Positions 1 through 9,048 of a stretch of 33,685 nucleotides of DNA are shown here, one piece after another. This stretch comes from an uncultured beta proteobacterium (GTDB lineage: Bacteria > Pseudomonadota > Gammaproteobacteria > Burkholderiales > Rhodocyclaceae). Both the position numbers and the translations under genes were made by a program. The DNA is taken from positions 1 through 33,685 of the forward strand of contig CAISOB010000109.1 in NCBI GenBank assembly GCA_903886975.1. Reading direction: 5' to 3'. A model generated the notes under the pieces. It worked only from the letters and a program-made list of their open reading frames with translations, did not search any database and was not told where the DNA came from. The first letter of the stretch is position 1. Every line of letters begins with the position of its first letter.

Positions 1-139
1 AAGCATCGCCTTCTGGAAATTACATGAATTGGAATAGGGCAAAATCAATTTCAAATCGGCACCAAAATAAATTGCTCTACAAGCCCCGCCAACGCTCAAT
101 CTCGGCTCGGGAATACGGTGTTTAACCGGACACTACTGA
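1..139. mobile_element. End of an insertion sequence (partial, interior lies to the left)
   Basis: Bases 121-140 are the exact reverse complement of 33547-33566, which contains gtagtgtccggttaaa. Beyond that shared sequence the two window ends differ, as expected for the left and right ends of one IS family. Terminal gtgtccgg-type repeats are, from memory, seen on some IS4-family elements of Proteobacteria; I cannot confirm the family. No transposase can be recognised in the 120 bases available; a short frame ending at a TGA at base 27 could be a transposase C-terminus, but this is a guess. The precise IS/host boundary (about 135-140) is not resolved. Confidence 0.55.
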
Positions 140-362
140 TCGGCTGTACCGACTTAAGTTCTTGTATCCCTCGATTTGTGATGAGGCCCTTCGGCAATCG
201 TTATCTGCATATCGTGCAGTCGAGCGGGATTAAACGACTTATTTGGCATCTCCGCAAGAAAGGAATCGGTGTGCGCTGTAAAGGTTCTTACGAAAACTTC
301 CATGTGCCAGTTTTCGACCCCGCCATCGGCCGCGCGAGCCTGCGCATAATCGGTGTGCTGAA
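140..362. other. Intergenic stretch between IS end and hemF
   Basis: This is about 220 bases downstream of the hemF stop. It is less GC-rich than the neighbouring genes. A small hairpin, ctgca-cgata-tgcag on the minus strand (about 207-221), is visible, but there is no following T-run and no convincing terminator. Short open frames cross it on both strands, but none has a family signature or a ribosome binding site. Confidence 0.5.
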
Positions 363-1307
363 TCAGACCCAGTCGCGCGGCGCCAGCAGTTCGTAGAGCA
401 GCGCTTCGGGGCTGCCGGCTTTGGGCTGCCAGTCGTAGCGCCATTTGACCACCGGCGGCAGCGACATCAGGATCGATTCGGTGCGCCCGCCCGATTGCAG
501 GCCGAACAGCGTGCCGCGGTCCCAGAGCAGGTTGAACTCGACGTAGCGGCCGCGGCGGTAAGCCTGGAAATCGCGTTCGCGTTCGCCATAGGGAATGCCA
601 TGCCGCTTTTCGACGAGCGGCAGGTAGGCGCCGGCGAATGCGTCGCCGACGGCGCGCGTCAGCGCGAAGCTGCGCTCGGAAGGATCGTCCCAGCCGGCGC
701 CGCCTTCGTTGAGGTCGTCGAAGAAGATGCCGCCGACGCCGCGCGGTTCGTCGCGGTGCTTGAGATAGAAATATTCGTCGCACCATTTCTTGTAGCGCGC
801 ATGCACACCGGCGCCGAAGGGCGCGAGCGCATCCCTGCACGCCGCGTGGAAATGGCGGATGTCCTCGACGAACGGGTAGTAGGGCGTGAGATCCATGCCG
901 CCGCCGAACCAGGCGACCGGCGCCGCGCCGGGGCGGGTGGCGATCAGCGCGCGCACGTTCATGTGCGCGGTCGGGCAGTAGGGATTGTGCGGGTGCAGGA
1001 CGAGAGACACGCCGATCGCTTCGAAGGCGCAGCCGGCAAGTTCGGGGCGCTTGGCGGTGGCTGCCGCTGGCAGGGCGGCGCCGCCAACTTCCGAGTAGGC
1101 GACGCCGCCGCGCTCGAAAACGCGGCCGCCCTCGATGATGCAGGTGAGGCCGCTGCCGGTCAGCGTCTGGCCCGGCTCCTTCTGCCAGGGGTCGGCGCGA
1201 AAGCGTTCGCCTCGCGCGCCGTGCTCGCCTTCGAGCGCTTCGGCGGCCGCGACGAGACGCGCTTGCAGGCCGCTGAAGTAGGTCTTGAGCGCGCTGCTGG
1301 CGATCAT
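363..1307 (-). CDS. hemF: Aerobic coproporphyrinogen-III oxidase
   Basis: It catalyses the oxygen-dependent oxidative decarboxylation of two propionates of coproporphyrinogen III to protoporphyrinogen IX in the cytoplasm, a late step of haem synthesis. The 314-residue product matches the usual length (about 300). Signature blocks in order are [62 protein letters not shown] and [16 protein letters not shown], with the typical ending in RDWV. The ATG overlaps the purD stop as ATGA, so translation is likely coupled to purD, and hemF is the last gene of the minus-strand block. An oxygen-dependent enzyme implies at least microaerobic life; the anaerobic counterpart hemN is not in the window. Confidence 0.97.
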   Translation of the reverse strand: MIASSALKTYFSGLQARLVAAAEALEGEHGARGERFRADPWQKEPGQTLTGSGLTCIIEGGRVFERGGVAYSEVGGAALPAAATAKRPELAGCAFEAIGVSLVLHPHNPYCPTAHMNVRALIATRPGAAPVAWFGGGMDLTPYYPFVEDIRHFHAACRDALAPFGAGVHARYKKWCDEYFYLKHRDEPRGVGGIFFDDLNEGGAGWDDPSERSFALTRAVGDAFAGAYLPLVEKRHGIPYGERERDFQAYRRGRYVEFNLLWDRGTLFGLQSGGRTESILMSLPPVVKWRYDWQPKAGSPEALLYELLAPRDWV

Positions 1308-2584
1308 CGCGAAATCGCGCGATGCCCGATGTCGCGGCGGTACTGCATGCCGTCGAAGTAGATGCCGACGAGCGCGTCGTACGCGTGTTTCTGCGCCTGC
1401 TTGACGTTGTCGCCGAGCGCCGTGACGCAGAGTACGCGGCCGCCGGCGGTGAGGACCTTGCCGTTCTTTTCCTCGGTGCCGGAATGAAAGACGTGCACAT
1501 CGTCATTCGCCTCGGGCAGGCCGCTGATCACGTCGCCCTTGCGCGGCGTTCCCGGGTAGTTGGCGGCGGCGAGGACGACGCCCATGGCCACGCGCCGGTC
1601 CCATTCGGCGTCGATCTGGTCGAGCTTGCCGGCCAGCGCGTGTTCGAGCAGGGTCAGGAGGTTCGTTTTGAGGCGCATCATGATCGGCTGCGTTTCCGGG
1701 TCGCCCATGCGGCAGTTGAATTCGACGGTGCGCACCGAACCGTCCTTGGCGATCATCAGGCCGGCATACAGGAATCCGGTGTAGGGGATGCCGTCGGCGG
1801 CCATGCCGCGCACGGTCGGCAGGATGATCTCGCGCATCACCCGCGCATGGACTTCGGGCGTCACCACCGGCGCCGGCGAGTAAGCACCCATGCCGCCGGT
1901 ATTGGGGCCGGTATCGCCGTCGCCGATGCGCTTGTGATCCTGACTCGAAGCGAGCGCCAGCACGTTTTTGCCATCGACCATGACGATGAAGCTCGCTTCC
2001 TCGCCGGCGAGAAATTCTTCGATGACGACGCGCGGGCCGGCTGCATTTGCCACCACTCCCAAGGCGTTGCCGGAGAGCATGTCGTCGATCGCGCGGTGCG
2101 CTTCGTCGACTGACATCGCGACGACGACGCCCTTGCCGGCGGCGAGTCCGTCGGCCTTAATGACGATCGGCGCGCCGTGCTGGTCGACGTGGGCGTGTGC
2201 GGCGGCCTGGTCGGTGAAGGTGGCGAAAGCCGCCGTCGGGATCTTGTGGCGCGCCATGAAGCGCTTGGCGAAATCCTTCGAACTCTCGAGCTGCGCGGCT
2301 TCGCGCGTCGGCCCGAAGATTTTCAGGCCGCGCGCCCGGAAGAGATTGACGACACCGGCCGCAAGCGGCGCTTCGGGACCGACGACGGTGAGGTGAACGC
2401 CTTGCTTCTCGGCGAAATCGGCTAGCGCCGCCGGGTCGCTGATGGCGACGTTTTCGAGTTCCTTCTCACGCGCGGTGCCGGCGTTGCCCGGCGCGACGTA
2501 AATCTTCTGCACGCCCGCTGATTTTGCCAGATGCCAGGCCAGCGCATGTTCGCGCCCGCCTGAGCCGATGACGAGTAACTTCAT
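1304..2584 (-). CDS. purD: Phosphoribosylamine--glycine ligase (GAR synthetase)
   Basis: It performs the ATP-dependent ligation of glycine to phosphoribosylamine, the second step of de novo purine synthesis. The 426-residue product has the family N-terminus [17 protein letters not shown] and the PGNAGT loop. An ATP-grasp domain spans roughly residues 100-290, with [45 protein letters not shown] and [12 protein letters not shown]. The C-terminal lid ends [13 protein letters not shown]. It overlaps hemF by 4 bases (ATGA). It lies 272 bases downstream of purH on the same strand; repeats occupy that gap, so it could be read through from purH or have its own promoter. Confidence 0.97.
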   Translation of the reverse strand: MKLLVIGSGGREHALAWHLAKSAGVQKIYVAPGNAGTAREKELENVAISDPAALADFAEKQGVHLTVVGPEAPLAAGVVNLFRARGLKIFGPTREAAQLESSKDFAKRFMARHKIPTAAFATFTDQAAAHAHVDQHGAPIVIKADGLAAGKGVVVAMSVDEAHRAIDDMLSGNALGVVANAAGPRVVIEEFLAGEEASFIVMVDGKNVLALASSQDHKRIGDGDTGPNTGGMGAYSPAPVVTPEVHARVMREIILPTVRGMAADGIPYTGFLYAGLMIAKDGSVRTVEFNCRMGDPETQPIMMRLKTNLLTLLEHALAGKLDQIDAEWDRRVAMGVVLAAANYPGTPRKGDVISGLPEANDDVHVFHSGTEEKNGKVLTAGGRVLCVTALGDNVKQAQKHAYDALVGIYFDGMQYRRDIGHRAISR

Positions 2585-2856
2585 AAAGCCCTTTCACCAC
2601 AATGTCGCCAAGGCATCAAGATACACCAAGAATTGTCGGATGCCCGCGCGCTTTGGGTAGCCCGCTGTGCAATCGTATGCCTGGCTCGATCGCGTCGATT
2701 TGCCGAAGAATCGTCGTCCCGGCGGAAGCCGGGACCCAGAAGATGCACCAAAAGCCTGGATTCCGGCGTTCGCCGGAATGACGGGGTTAAATTCAACCGG
2801 CCGATGATGAATCCTGCGGGATGCATGCGATGGCATTGCCCTGGCAGCGCCGAAAA
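2585..2856. other. purH-purD intergenic gap with repeats
   Basis: The 272 bases contain no gene. Next to the purD start (about 2590-2633) the minus strand reads cttggtgtatcttgatgcc, a degenerate form of the cttggtg/cttggcg/gtggtgaa intergenic repeats found in many Proteobacteria. The palindromic pair at 2713-2783 follows. No obvious -10/-35 pair for purD stands out. Confidence 0.5.
2713..2783. repeat. Intergenic palindromic repeat pair (REP-like, cgtcattccggcg type)
   Basis: Two imperfectly related hairpins face each other. One is gtcccggcggaagccgggac at about 2716-2735. The other is attccggcgttcgccggaat at about 2760-2779. The outer edges read cgtcgtcccg and ggaatgacg, and the inner edges cccag and tggat. 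This is the widespread 'gtcattcc-cg-ggaatccag' intergenic repeat architecture of Proteobacteria. A degenerate half copy lies at 32168-32194, so the family recurs in this genome. Confidence 0.75.
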
Positions 2857-4422
2857 TCAATGCCGGAAATGCCGCGCGCCGGTGAACACCATCGCGATGC
2901 CGTGCTCGTTCGCGGCGGCGATCACTTCGTCGTCGCGCATCGAGCCGCCCGGCTGGATGATCGCCTTGGCGCCGGCTTCGGCGATGACGTCGAGGCCGTC
3001 GCGGAAGGGGAAGAAGGCGTCCGACGAGACGCAGGAACCGGCGAGCGAGAGGCCGGCGTTCTTGGCTTTCATCGCCGCGATGCGCGTCGAATCGACGCGG
3101 CTCATCTGGCCGGCGCCGACGCCGAGCGTCATGCCGCCGGCGCAGAAAACGATGGCGTTCGATTTGACGAACTTGGCAACGCGCCAGGCGAAGAGCAGGT
3201 CGTCGATCTGTGCGGCGGTCGGCGCGATCTTGGTCACCGTCTTGAGGTCGGCGGCCTGCACGTTGAAGGTGTCCGGCGTTTGCACCAGCAGGCCGCCGCC
3301 GACGCGCTTCATCTCGAAGGCGTGGTAATCGTTGGAGATCGGCAATTCGAGGACGCGCAGGTTTTGTTTCGAGGCGAGCATTTCCTTGGCTGCCGGCGTA
3401 AAGGCCGGCGCGATCAGCACTTCGACGAAATGCTTGCGCGCGTTCATCGCCGCGACGACATCGGTATCGACGGTGCCGTTGAAGGCGATGATGCCGCCGA
3501 AGGCCGAGGTCGAGTCGGTCTGGAAGGCTTTTTCGTAGGCCGCGAGCAGGTTCGCATCGATGGCTACGCCGCACGGGTTGGCGTGCTTCACGATGACGCA
3601 GGCGGGCGCCTTGAAAGTCTTGACGCATTCCCAGGCGGCGTCGGCGTCGCCGATGTTGTTGTAGGAGAGCTCCTTGCCCTGCAACTGCTTGTATGCGGCG
3701 ATAGCTCCGGGGGTCGGCACGGGATCGCGATAGAAAGCCGCCTGCTGATGCGGGTTCTCGCCGTAGCGCAGCGTCTCGACGCGGTCGAAGGCGAGTTGCA
3801 GCTTGCCCGGAAACTGCTGTGGCTTGTTCGCATCGTCGAGCGAAGTGAGCCAGTTGGCGATCACGCCGTCATAGCGCGCGGTGTGCGTGAAGGCTTTCTT
3901 GGCCAGTTCGAAACGCGTCGCGAGCGTCAGCGCGCCGTCGTTGGCCTGCATTTCGGCAAGTAGCGGGGCGTAGTCCTCGGGGTCGGTGACGACGGCGACG
4001 CCGTTGTAGTTCTTGGCCGCCGAACGCAGCATCGCCGGGCCACCGATGTCGATGTTCTCGATGGCCTCGGCGAGGGTCACGTCGGGCTTGGCGACCGTTT
4101 CGCGGAAGGGGTAGAGATTGACGCAGACGAGGTCGATCGCCGTAATGCCGTGCGCGGCGATCGTCGCCAGATGCTCGGGCAGGTCGCGCCGGGCGAGGAT
4201 GCCGCCGTGCACCTTCGGGTGTAGCGTCTTGACGCGGCCGTCGAGCATTTCCGGGAAGCCGGTGTGATCGCCGATTTCAGTCACCGCGAGGCCGGCGTCG
4301 CGCAGCATCTTGGCGGTGCCGCCGGTGGACAGCAGCTTTACGCCCTGGGCGGCGAGCCCCTGGGCGAATTGCAATGCGCCGCGTTTATCGGAAAGGCTGA
4401 TCAGGGCGAGGCGAATTTTCAT
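2857..4422 (-). CDS. purH: Bifunctional AICAR transformylase / IMP cyclohydrolase
   Basis: It catalyses the last two steps of purine synthesis: formylation of AICAR with 10-formyl-THF and ring closure to IMP. The protein is 521 residues (family about 525). The N-terminal MGS-like cyclohydrolase domain (about 1-145) shows [31 protein letters not shown] and VCVNLYPF. The transformylase domain (about 150-521) shows [23 protein letters not shown], the catalytic Lys-His of VKHANPCG near residue 270, [20 protein letters not shown] and [11 protein letters not shown]. It follows fis by about 120 bases; no strong Shine-Dalgarno precedes the ATG. The dusB-fis-purH order is typical of betaproteobacteria. 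Confidence 0.97.
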   Translation of the reverse strand: MKIRLALISLSDKRGALQFAQGLAAQGVKLLSTGGTAKMLRDAGLAVTEIGDHTGFPEMLDGRVKTLHPKVHGGILARRDLPEHLATIAAHGITAIDLVCVNLYPFRETVAKPDVTLAEAIENIDIGGPAMLRSAAKNYNGVAVVTDPEDYAPLLAEMQANDGALTLATRFELAKKAFTHTARYDGVIANWLTSLDDANKPQQFPGKLQLAFDRVETLRYGENPHQQAAFYRDPVPTPGAIAAYKQLQGKELSYNNIGDADAAWECVKTFKAPACVIVKHANPCGVAIDANLLAAYEKAFQTDSTSAFGGIIAFNGTVDTDVVAAMNARKHFVEVLIAPAFTPAAKEMLASKQNLRVLELPISNDYHAFEMKRVGGGLLVQTPDTFNVQAADLKTVTKIAPTAAQIDDLLFAWRVAKFVKSNAIVFCAGGMTLGVGAGQMSRVDSTRIAAMKAKNAGLSLAGSCVSSDAFFPFRDGLDVIAEAGAKAIIQPGGSMRDDEVIAAANEHGIAMVFTGARHFRH

Positions 4423-4544
4423 GGCGAGGTCTCAAGGTCGTTCGGAATAAGTTGGATCGAAACTGCGAAGGACCCACGACGGCCGGCAGAAAGCGGCGCG
4501 CGAGCCTTTGCTATCGTTGGTGAATGCCTGGCTCCGCAGCCGCT

Positions 4545-4781
4545 TCAAACGAGCTGGTGGTCGAGGAGTTTCTTGCGCAAGGTATTGCGGTTGATGCCCA
4601 GCATGGCGGCCGCCAGCGTCTGATTGCCTTCGGCCTGGCGCAGAACGACCTCGAGCATCGGGCGCTCGACGCTTTTTAACACCATGTCATATATGCAGTC
4701 CGGCATTTCGCCGTCGAGGTCCTTGAAGTAAGTTTCCAGGGCGCCGTAGATGCAGGCCGATATATCGTTCTGTCGTTTCAT
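4545..4781 (-). CDS. fis: DNA-binding protein Fis
   Basis: A small nucleoid-associated activator and DNA-bending protein that works as a dimer. The product has 78 residues; enteric Fis has 98, and shorter forms are normal in betaproteobacteria. The C-terminal helix-turn-helix, with AEGNQTLAAAMLGINRNTLR followed by KKL, is diagnostic; the N-terminal half carries the dimerisation helices (YFKDLDGEMPDCIYDMVLKS). Its ATG overlaps the dusB stop as ATGA, preserving the ancient dusB-fis operon. No separate promoter is evident, so expression probably follows dusB. Confidence 0.95.
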   Translation of the reverse strand: MKRQNDISACIYGALETYFKDLDGEMPDCIYDMVLKSVERPMLEVVLRQAEGNQTLAAAMLGINRNTLRKKLLDHQLV

Positions 4782-5806
4782 GCAGCTAGTTCCTCAAGGT
4801 CGTTTTCAGCGCGGATGTAGTTCAGGTGTTCGCCGCTTTCGGCGAGCCCGTAAAAGAATTCGTCGATGCCCTGGCGCTGCAGCACGATGTCCGGCAGCAG
4901 GTTCATGCGTGCGCGAAAGGCGGCGGAGCCCGCGAGTCCGCGCGTGTACCAGGAGATATGCTTGCGCGCGACACGAACGCCGGTCTCCTTGCCGTAGAAC
5001 GCGTAGAGGTCTTCGAGGTGGGCGAGCAGGACTTCATGAATTTCCGCGACGCGCGGCGGCAAGAGGTGTGCGCCGGTCTGCAGGTAGTGTTCGATTTCGC
5101 GGAAGAGCCAGGGGCGGCCCTGCGCAGCCCGACCGATCATCAGCGCGTCGGCGCCGGTGACCTCCAGCACGTGCTTGGCTTTTTCCGGCGAAGTGATGTC
5201 GCCGTTGGCGATGATCGGAATCCTCGCCTCGGCCTTGACCGCGGCGATCGTCTCGTATTCGGCTTCGCCCGTGTAGCCGCAGGCGCGCGTGCGGCCATGC
5301 ATGGCCAGCGCGCGGATTCCCGCCTGCTCGGCGATCTTCAGGATGGAGAGCGCGTTGCGGTTGTTGCGGTCCCAGCCGGTGCGAATCTTCAGGGTCACCG
5401 GCGTCTGCGGCACGGCGTTGACCACGGCTTCGAGAATCTGGCCGACCAGCGGTTCGTCCCTGAGCAGGGCCGAACCGGCCATCACGTTGCAGATTTTCTT
5501 GGCCGGGCAACCCATGTTGATGTCGATGATTTGCGCGCCGCGATCGACATTGTGACGCGCCGCCTCGGCCATCATCGAAGGGATCGAGCCGGCGATCTGC
5601 ACCGAAATCGGCGCGACTTCGCCGTCATGGTTGGCGCGCCGCTGCGTCTTGGCGCTGCCGTAGAGCAGTGAATTCGAGGTCACCATTTCGGAGACCGCGA
5701 GGCCCGCGCCCATCTTCTTGCACAGCTGGCGGAACGGCCGGTCGGTCACCCCGGCCATCGGCGCAACGAACAGGTTGTTTCTGAGCGAAAAGCCGAGGAA
5801 TTCCAT
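4778..5806 (-). CDS. dusB: tRNA-dihydrouridine synthase B
   Basis: An FMN- and NADPH-dependent enzyme that reduces uridine in the D-loop of tRNA (position 17 in E. coli DusB). The 342-residue TIM-barrel has VAPMAGVTDRPFRQLC at the start and the proton-donating cysteine at C100 in DINMGCPAKK (same number as in E. coli). FMN/phosphate-binding stretches follow: KIRTGWD, HGRT, IIANGDI and ADALMIGRAAQGRPWLF. The C-terminal helical tRNA-binding region includes KHISWYTRGL. It is the first gene of dusB-fis-purH and is separated from ubiH by 116 bases, room for a promoter. Confidence 0.97.
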   Translation of the reverse strand: MEFLGFSLRNNLFVAPMAGVTDRPFRQLCKKMGAGLAVSEMVTSNSLLYGSAKTQRRANHDGEVAPISVQIAGSIPSMMAEAARHNVDRGAQIIDINMGCPAKKICNVMAGSALLRDEPLVGQILEAVVNAVPQTPVTLKIRTGWDRNNRNALSILKIAEQAGIRALAMHGRTRACGYTGEAEYETIAAVKAEARIPIIANGDITSPEKAKHVLEVTGADALMIGRAAQGRPWLFREIEHYLQTGAHLLPPRVAEIHEVLLAHLEDLYAFYGKETGVRVARKHISWYTRGLAGSAAFRARMNLLPDIVLQRQGIDEFFYGLAESGEHLNYIRAENDLEELAA

Positions 5807-5845
5807 GAAAGTGGGGTGCGCAGCGTATGACGGGTGAAGGGGCGA

Positions 5846-5851
5846 ATTCTA
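5846..5851 (-). promoter_or_regulatory. Candidate -10 element for dusB-fis
   Basis: TAGAAT on the minus strand lies about 40 bases before the dusB ATG, in the only non-coding gap between ubiH and dusB. No good -35 hexamer is found at 16-18 bases, so the call rests on the -10 match and position alone. Confidence 0.3.
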
Positions 5852-5922
5852 CCCTGATTGGCGCCTAAAAAATAGTCACTTTGTCACACTATCGAGTTAT
5901 CTTCGCGCCGATATCCCGCGGT

Positions 5923-7068
5923 CTATAACCAGGCGCGCGCGCCCCAGATCATGCGCCTGGCGACGAAGTGGCGCAGCGGCGGGCAGAGGTCGACGGCCAG
6001 CAGGCCGAGACCGCGGGCGACGCGAAGCGGCGGCAGGTCGTTGGAGAAAATCCGCACCAGGCTGTCGGTGAACGCGACGCTGCCACGGCGATCGATGCGC
6101 CGGCCGCGCGCGTAGCCGGCCAGGGTCGCCGGCGCGCCGGGATCGGGCCGATCGAGGAGCCCGGCGGCGAGCTGCCAGGCGTCGCGCAGGCCGAGATTGA
6201 AACCCTGTCCGGAAACCGGGTGCAGGGTCTGCGCGCTGTTGCCGATCCACACCTGGCGCGGACCAGTAAGCTGCGCGCGCAGGCGCAGGGTCAGCGGGAA
6301 ACTCGCGCGCGGACCGCTGGCGACGAACTCGAGCCGCTTGCCGAACTGCGCCTGCAGGGTCGCAAGAAAATCGTCGTCGCCGAGCGCGAGCAGCGAGGCG
6401 GCCTTGTCGCTCGGCACGGTGAATACCACGGCGTAACTCTCGCCGAGCGGCAGCAGCGCGAGCGGGCCGTCCGGCGTAAACCTTTCCCATGCGCGGTGCC
6501 CGTGTGGCAGACGGGTGCGCACCTCGGCGACGATGGCCTGCTGCTGGTAATCGCGCACCCTGACTTCGGGGCCGGCCGCCGGCATGCCTTCGGCATGAAC
6601 GACGAGCTTTGCCCGCAGGCTGCGCGTTGCGCCTTCGTGCGCGAGCGTCAGCGTCGCCGATTCCTCGCCGGTTTCGATGGCCTCGACGCTGCACGGGGCG
6701 AAGAGGCTCGCTGCCGGCACGCGTGCGGCGAGCGCGTCGGCCAGATCGCGGTAGCGCATGACGTAGCCGAGCGCCGGAGTTCCATAGTCGTCGGCGGCTA
6801 TGCGCGTGCGCCCGAATCCGCCGCGCTGCGAGACGTGAATTTCGCGGATCAGCGTCGCCGCTTCGGAATTCCATGCGCCGAGCCGCTCGAGCAATTGCCG
6901 GCTGCCGTGCGCGAGCGCCAGGGCGCGCGGATCGTCAGCCCAGGCACCGCGCGCGCGGCTGTCGATCAGGGCGATCGACGGCCCGCGCTCCAGGGCCAGG
7001 GCCAGGGCCATGCCGAGCGGGCCGGCGCCGACGATGGCGATGTCGACCGCTTCGGTGTTTTCAATCAC
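5923..7068 (-). CDS. ubiH: FAD-dependent ubiquinone-biosynthesis hydroxylase, UbiH type
   Basis: A class A flavin monooxygenase of the UbiH/UbiF/VisC family, acting on the ubiquinone ring precursor at the membrane. The 381 residues show the dinucleotide motif IVGAGPLGMALA (about 11-22), DDPRALAL after the first beta-alpha-beta unit, and the second FAD motif IGNSAQTLHPVSGQGFNLGLRD (starts near residue 275). The IGN-AQTLHP form resembles UbiH more than UbiF, which has GDAAH. The start is GTG: it lies inside the pepP stop (GTGATTGA, 8-base overlap) and a TGA blocks longer starts nearby. pepP-ubiH linkage is the same as in E. coli. The exact ring position hydroxylated cannot be read from sequence; several betaproteobacterial homologues have broadened regioselectivity. 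Confidence 0.88.
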   Translation of the reverse strand: MIENTEAVDIAIVGAGPLGMALALALERGPSIALIDSRARGAWADDPRALALAHGSRQLLERLGAWNSEAATLIREIHVSQRGGFGRTRIAADDYGTPALGYVMRYRDLADALAARVPAASLFAPCSVEAIETGEESATLTLAHEGATRSLRAKLVVHAEGMPAAGPEVRVRDYQQQAIVAEVRTRLPHGHRAWERFTPDGPLALLPLGESYAVVFTVPSDKAASLLALGDDDFLATLQAQFGKRLEFVASGPRASFPLTLRLRAQLTGPRQVWIGNSAQTLHPVSGQGFNLGLRDAWQLAAGLLDRPDPGAPATLAGYARGRRIDRRGSVAFTDSLVRIFSNDLPPLRVARGLGLLAVDLCPPLRHFVARRMIWGARAWL

Positions 7069-8359
7069 GCCGCATCACTTCCTCGATCTCGGCGATCGTC
7101 CTGGGCGCCGTCGTATAGACGTCGCAGCCGTCGGTCGTGACGAACGCGTCGTCCTCGATGCGGATGCCGATGCCCTGCAGTTCTTCCGGCACGTCGGCGC
7201 CTGGGCGCAGGTAGAGCCCGGGCTCGACGGTCAGCGCCATGCCCGGCGTCAGCGACACCCAGTCGTCGCCAGACTTGTAGTCGCCAGCATCATGTACGTC
7301 CAGGCCGAGCCAGTGCCCGGTGCGATGCATGTAGAAAGGTTTGTACGCTTCGCTGGCGATCAGGTCATCAACACTGCCCGCGAGCAGCTTGAGGTCGACC
7401 ATGCCTTGCACCAGGACGCGCAGCGCGGCGTCGTGGTAAGCGATGAATGGCGCGCCCGGCCGGATCGCGGCAATCGCCGCGCTCTGGGCCGCCAGAACGA
7501 TTTCGTATGCAGCGCGCTGGACGCCGCTGAACCTGCCGCTCACCGGGAAGGTGCGCGTGATGTCGGAAGCATAGCCTTCAAGTTCGCAGCCGGCATCGAT
7601 CAGCACCAGGGCATTGTCCCCGAGCGGCTTGTCGTTCTCGATGTAATGCAAGACGCAGGCGCCGCGCCCGCCGGCGACGATCGGCGAATAAGCGTGGCCG
7701 CTCGCGCCGCGCTTGCGGAATTCATGGGTGAGTTCGGCTTCGAGTTCGTATTCGGCCATGCCCGGCCGGCAGGCGTGCATGGCGCGCGCGTGTCCAGCCG
7801 AAGCGATCGCCGCGGCGCGGCGCATGATCGCGACTTCCTGCGCGTCCTTGTGCCGGCGCATCGGGTCGAGCGCCGCATGCAGATCGCGAATTTCGGCGGG
7901 CGCGCGTTTCCCGGCGCGCGCCTGCGCGCGAACCGCGTTCAATGCGCCGACGATCTTGGTGTCCCATGCGGTATCGACGCCGAGCGCATGCCACAGCGCG
8001 CTGCGGTTGGCGATCAGATCGGGAAGCTTTTGCTCGAACTCGGAAAAAGCATAGGCTTCGTCGAATCCGAAGGCTTCGCGTGCGGCGTCCGGGCCGTATC
8101 TGAAACCGTCCCACACTTCGCGCTCGGCATTCTTCTCGCGGCAGAAGAGGATGCTGCGCGGCGCCTTGCCGCCGACCAGGACGATGACCGCTTCGGGCTC
8201 GGGAAAGCCCGAGAGATACCAGAAGTAGCTGTCGAAACGGTAGGGATGGTGCGCGTCGCGATTGCGCACGCGCTCGGGCGCGGTCGGGATGATCGCGACG
8301 CCATCGCCGATGGCTTCGAGCAGGGCGCCGCGGCGCCCTGCGTAGGGTTCGTGCTTCAT
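7061..8359 (-). CDS. pepP: Xaa-Pro aminopeptidase
   Basis: A cytoplasmic dimanganese peptidase that removes an N-terminal residue before proline. With the ATG at 8359 the protein has 432 residues (E. coli 441). The N-terminal creatinase-like domain has DSYFWYLSGFPEPEAV. The pita-bread domain supplies the five metal ligands D255, D266 (LIDAGCELEGYASDITRT), H349 (HRTGHWLG), E379 (LTVEPGLY) and E402 (IRIEDD), matching the E. coli spacing. The frame stays open 25 codons further upstream, but the chosen ATG overlaps the murU stop as ATGA and begins the conserved region. It is coupled to murU upstream and ubiH downstream. Confidence 0.95.
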   Translation of the reverse strand: MKHEPYAGRRGALLEAIGDGVAIIPTAPERVRNRDAHHPYRFDSYFWYLSGFPEPEAVIVLVGGKAPRSILFCREKNAEREVWDGFRYGPDAAREAFGFDEAYAFSEFEQKLPDLIANRSALWHALGVDTAWDTKIVGALNAVRAQARAGKRAPAEIRDLHAALDPMRRHKDAQEVAIMRRAAAIASAGHARAMHACRPGMAEYELEAELTHEFRKRGASGHAYSPIVAGGRGACVLHYIENDKPLGDNALVLIDAGCELEGYASDITRTFPVSGRFSGVQRAAYEIVLAAQSAAIAAIRPGAPFIAYHDAALRVLVQGMVDLKLLAGSVDDLIASEAYKPFYMHRTGHWLGLDVHDAGDYKSGDDWVSLTPGMALTVEPGLYLRPGADVPEELQGIGIRIEDDAFVTTDGCDVYTTAPRTIAEIEEVMRRD

Positions 8360-9048
8360 GGGTGTGGGCTCACGTGAGTGCTCAGTTCTTGGTCGAGTTC
8401 GGCCAGGCGTTCGGGTGTCCCTACGTCGACCCACTGGCCCTGGTGATGTTCCCCGGTCACGACGCCCTGGGCGATTGCCGCGTCGAGAAGCGGGCGCATT
8501 TTCATGACCGCGCCGGACGGCACGGCGGCGAAAAAGCGCGGTGAAAAGACGCCGATGCCGGCATAGGTCAGCGTCGGCCCGAGGTTGCTGCTGGCATAGC
8601 GCACAGTTTCGCCGGCAAGACAGAAATCGCCATCCGCATGTTCGCGCGGGTTATCGACAAGGACGAGATGCGCATCGCGCCCGGCAAGCGCGCGTGCGCG
8701 CGAGAAGTCCCAGTCGCAGGAAATGTCGCCATTGACCACGAGAAAAGGCTCGTCGCCGAGCAACGGCAGGGCCCTGGCGATGCCGCCCGCAGTTTCCAGC
8801 GCGCCCGGCGGCTCGGGCGAATAACGGATGACGAGGCCAAAGCGGCGGCCATCGCCGAGCGCGGCTTCGATCATCTGCCCCAGGTGCGCGTGGTTAATGA
8901 CGATGTCCTTGAAGCCGCAGGCTGCCAGGCGTTCGAGATGCCAGACGATGAGCGGCTTGCCGCCGGCGGTGAGCAACGGCTTGGGCAGCGTATCGGTGAG
9001 TGGCCGCAGGCGTATTCCGCGGCCGGCGGCGAGGATGAAGACTTTCAT
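8356..9048 (-). CDS. murU: N-acetylmuramate alpha-1-phosphate uridylyltransferase
   Basis: A nucleotidyltransferase that turns MurNAc-1-phosphate and UTP into UDP-MurNAc in the cell-wall recycling bypass first defined in Pseudomonas putida. The 230-residue product (P. putida about 223) has the sugar-nucleotide signature FILAAGRGIRLRPLTDTLPK (K23), a uridyl pocket PPGALETAGGI, the metal Asp in FLVVNGDISC, and WVDVGTPERL near the end. The chosen ATG overlaps the last base of the amgK stop (TGATG); the frame extends about 69 codons upstream but only within amgK. General mannose-1-P guanylyltransferases share this fold, but adjacency to amgK supports MurU. Confidence 0.9.
   Translation of the reverse strand: MKVFILAAGRGIRLRPLTDTLPKPLLTAGGKPLIVWHLERLAACGFKDIVINHAHLGQMIEAALGDGRRFGLVIRYSPEPPGALETAGGIARALPLLGDEPFLVVNGDISCDWDFSRARALAGRDAHLVLVDNPREHADGDFCLAGETVRYASSNLGPTLTYAGIGVFSPRFFAAVPSGAVMKMRPLLDAAIAQGVVTGEHHQGQWVDVGTPERLAELDQELSTHVSPHP

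Noticed and set aside
190..260. attC-like integron site near the left end
   Set aside because: The minus strand reads aaataagtcgtttaatccc, loosely like integron attC spacers, but proper core sites (GTTRRRY and its inverse) and a paired stem could not be matched.
154..1506. 450-codon minus-strand frame overlapping hemF and purD
   Set aside because: Its composition is Arg/Ala/Ser-rich, typical of a shifted frame through GC-rich coding DNA; hemF and purD occupy the same strand with full signatures.
2821..3963. 380-codon plus-strand frame over purH
   Set aside because: Antisense shadow of purH without motifs or ribosome binding site.
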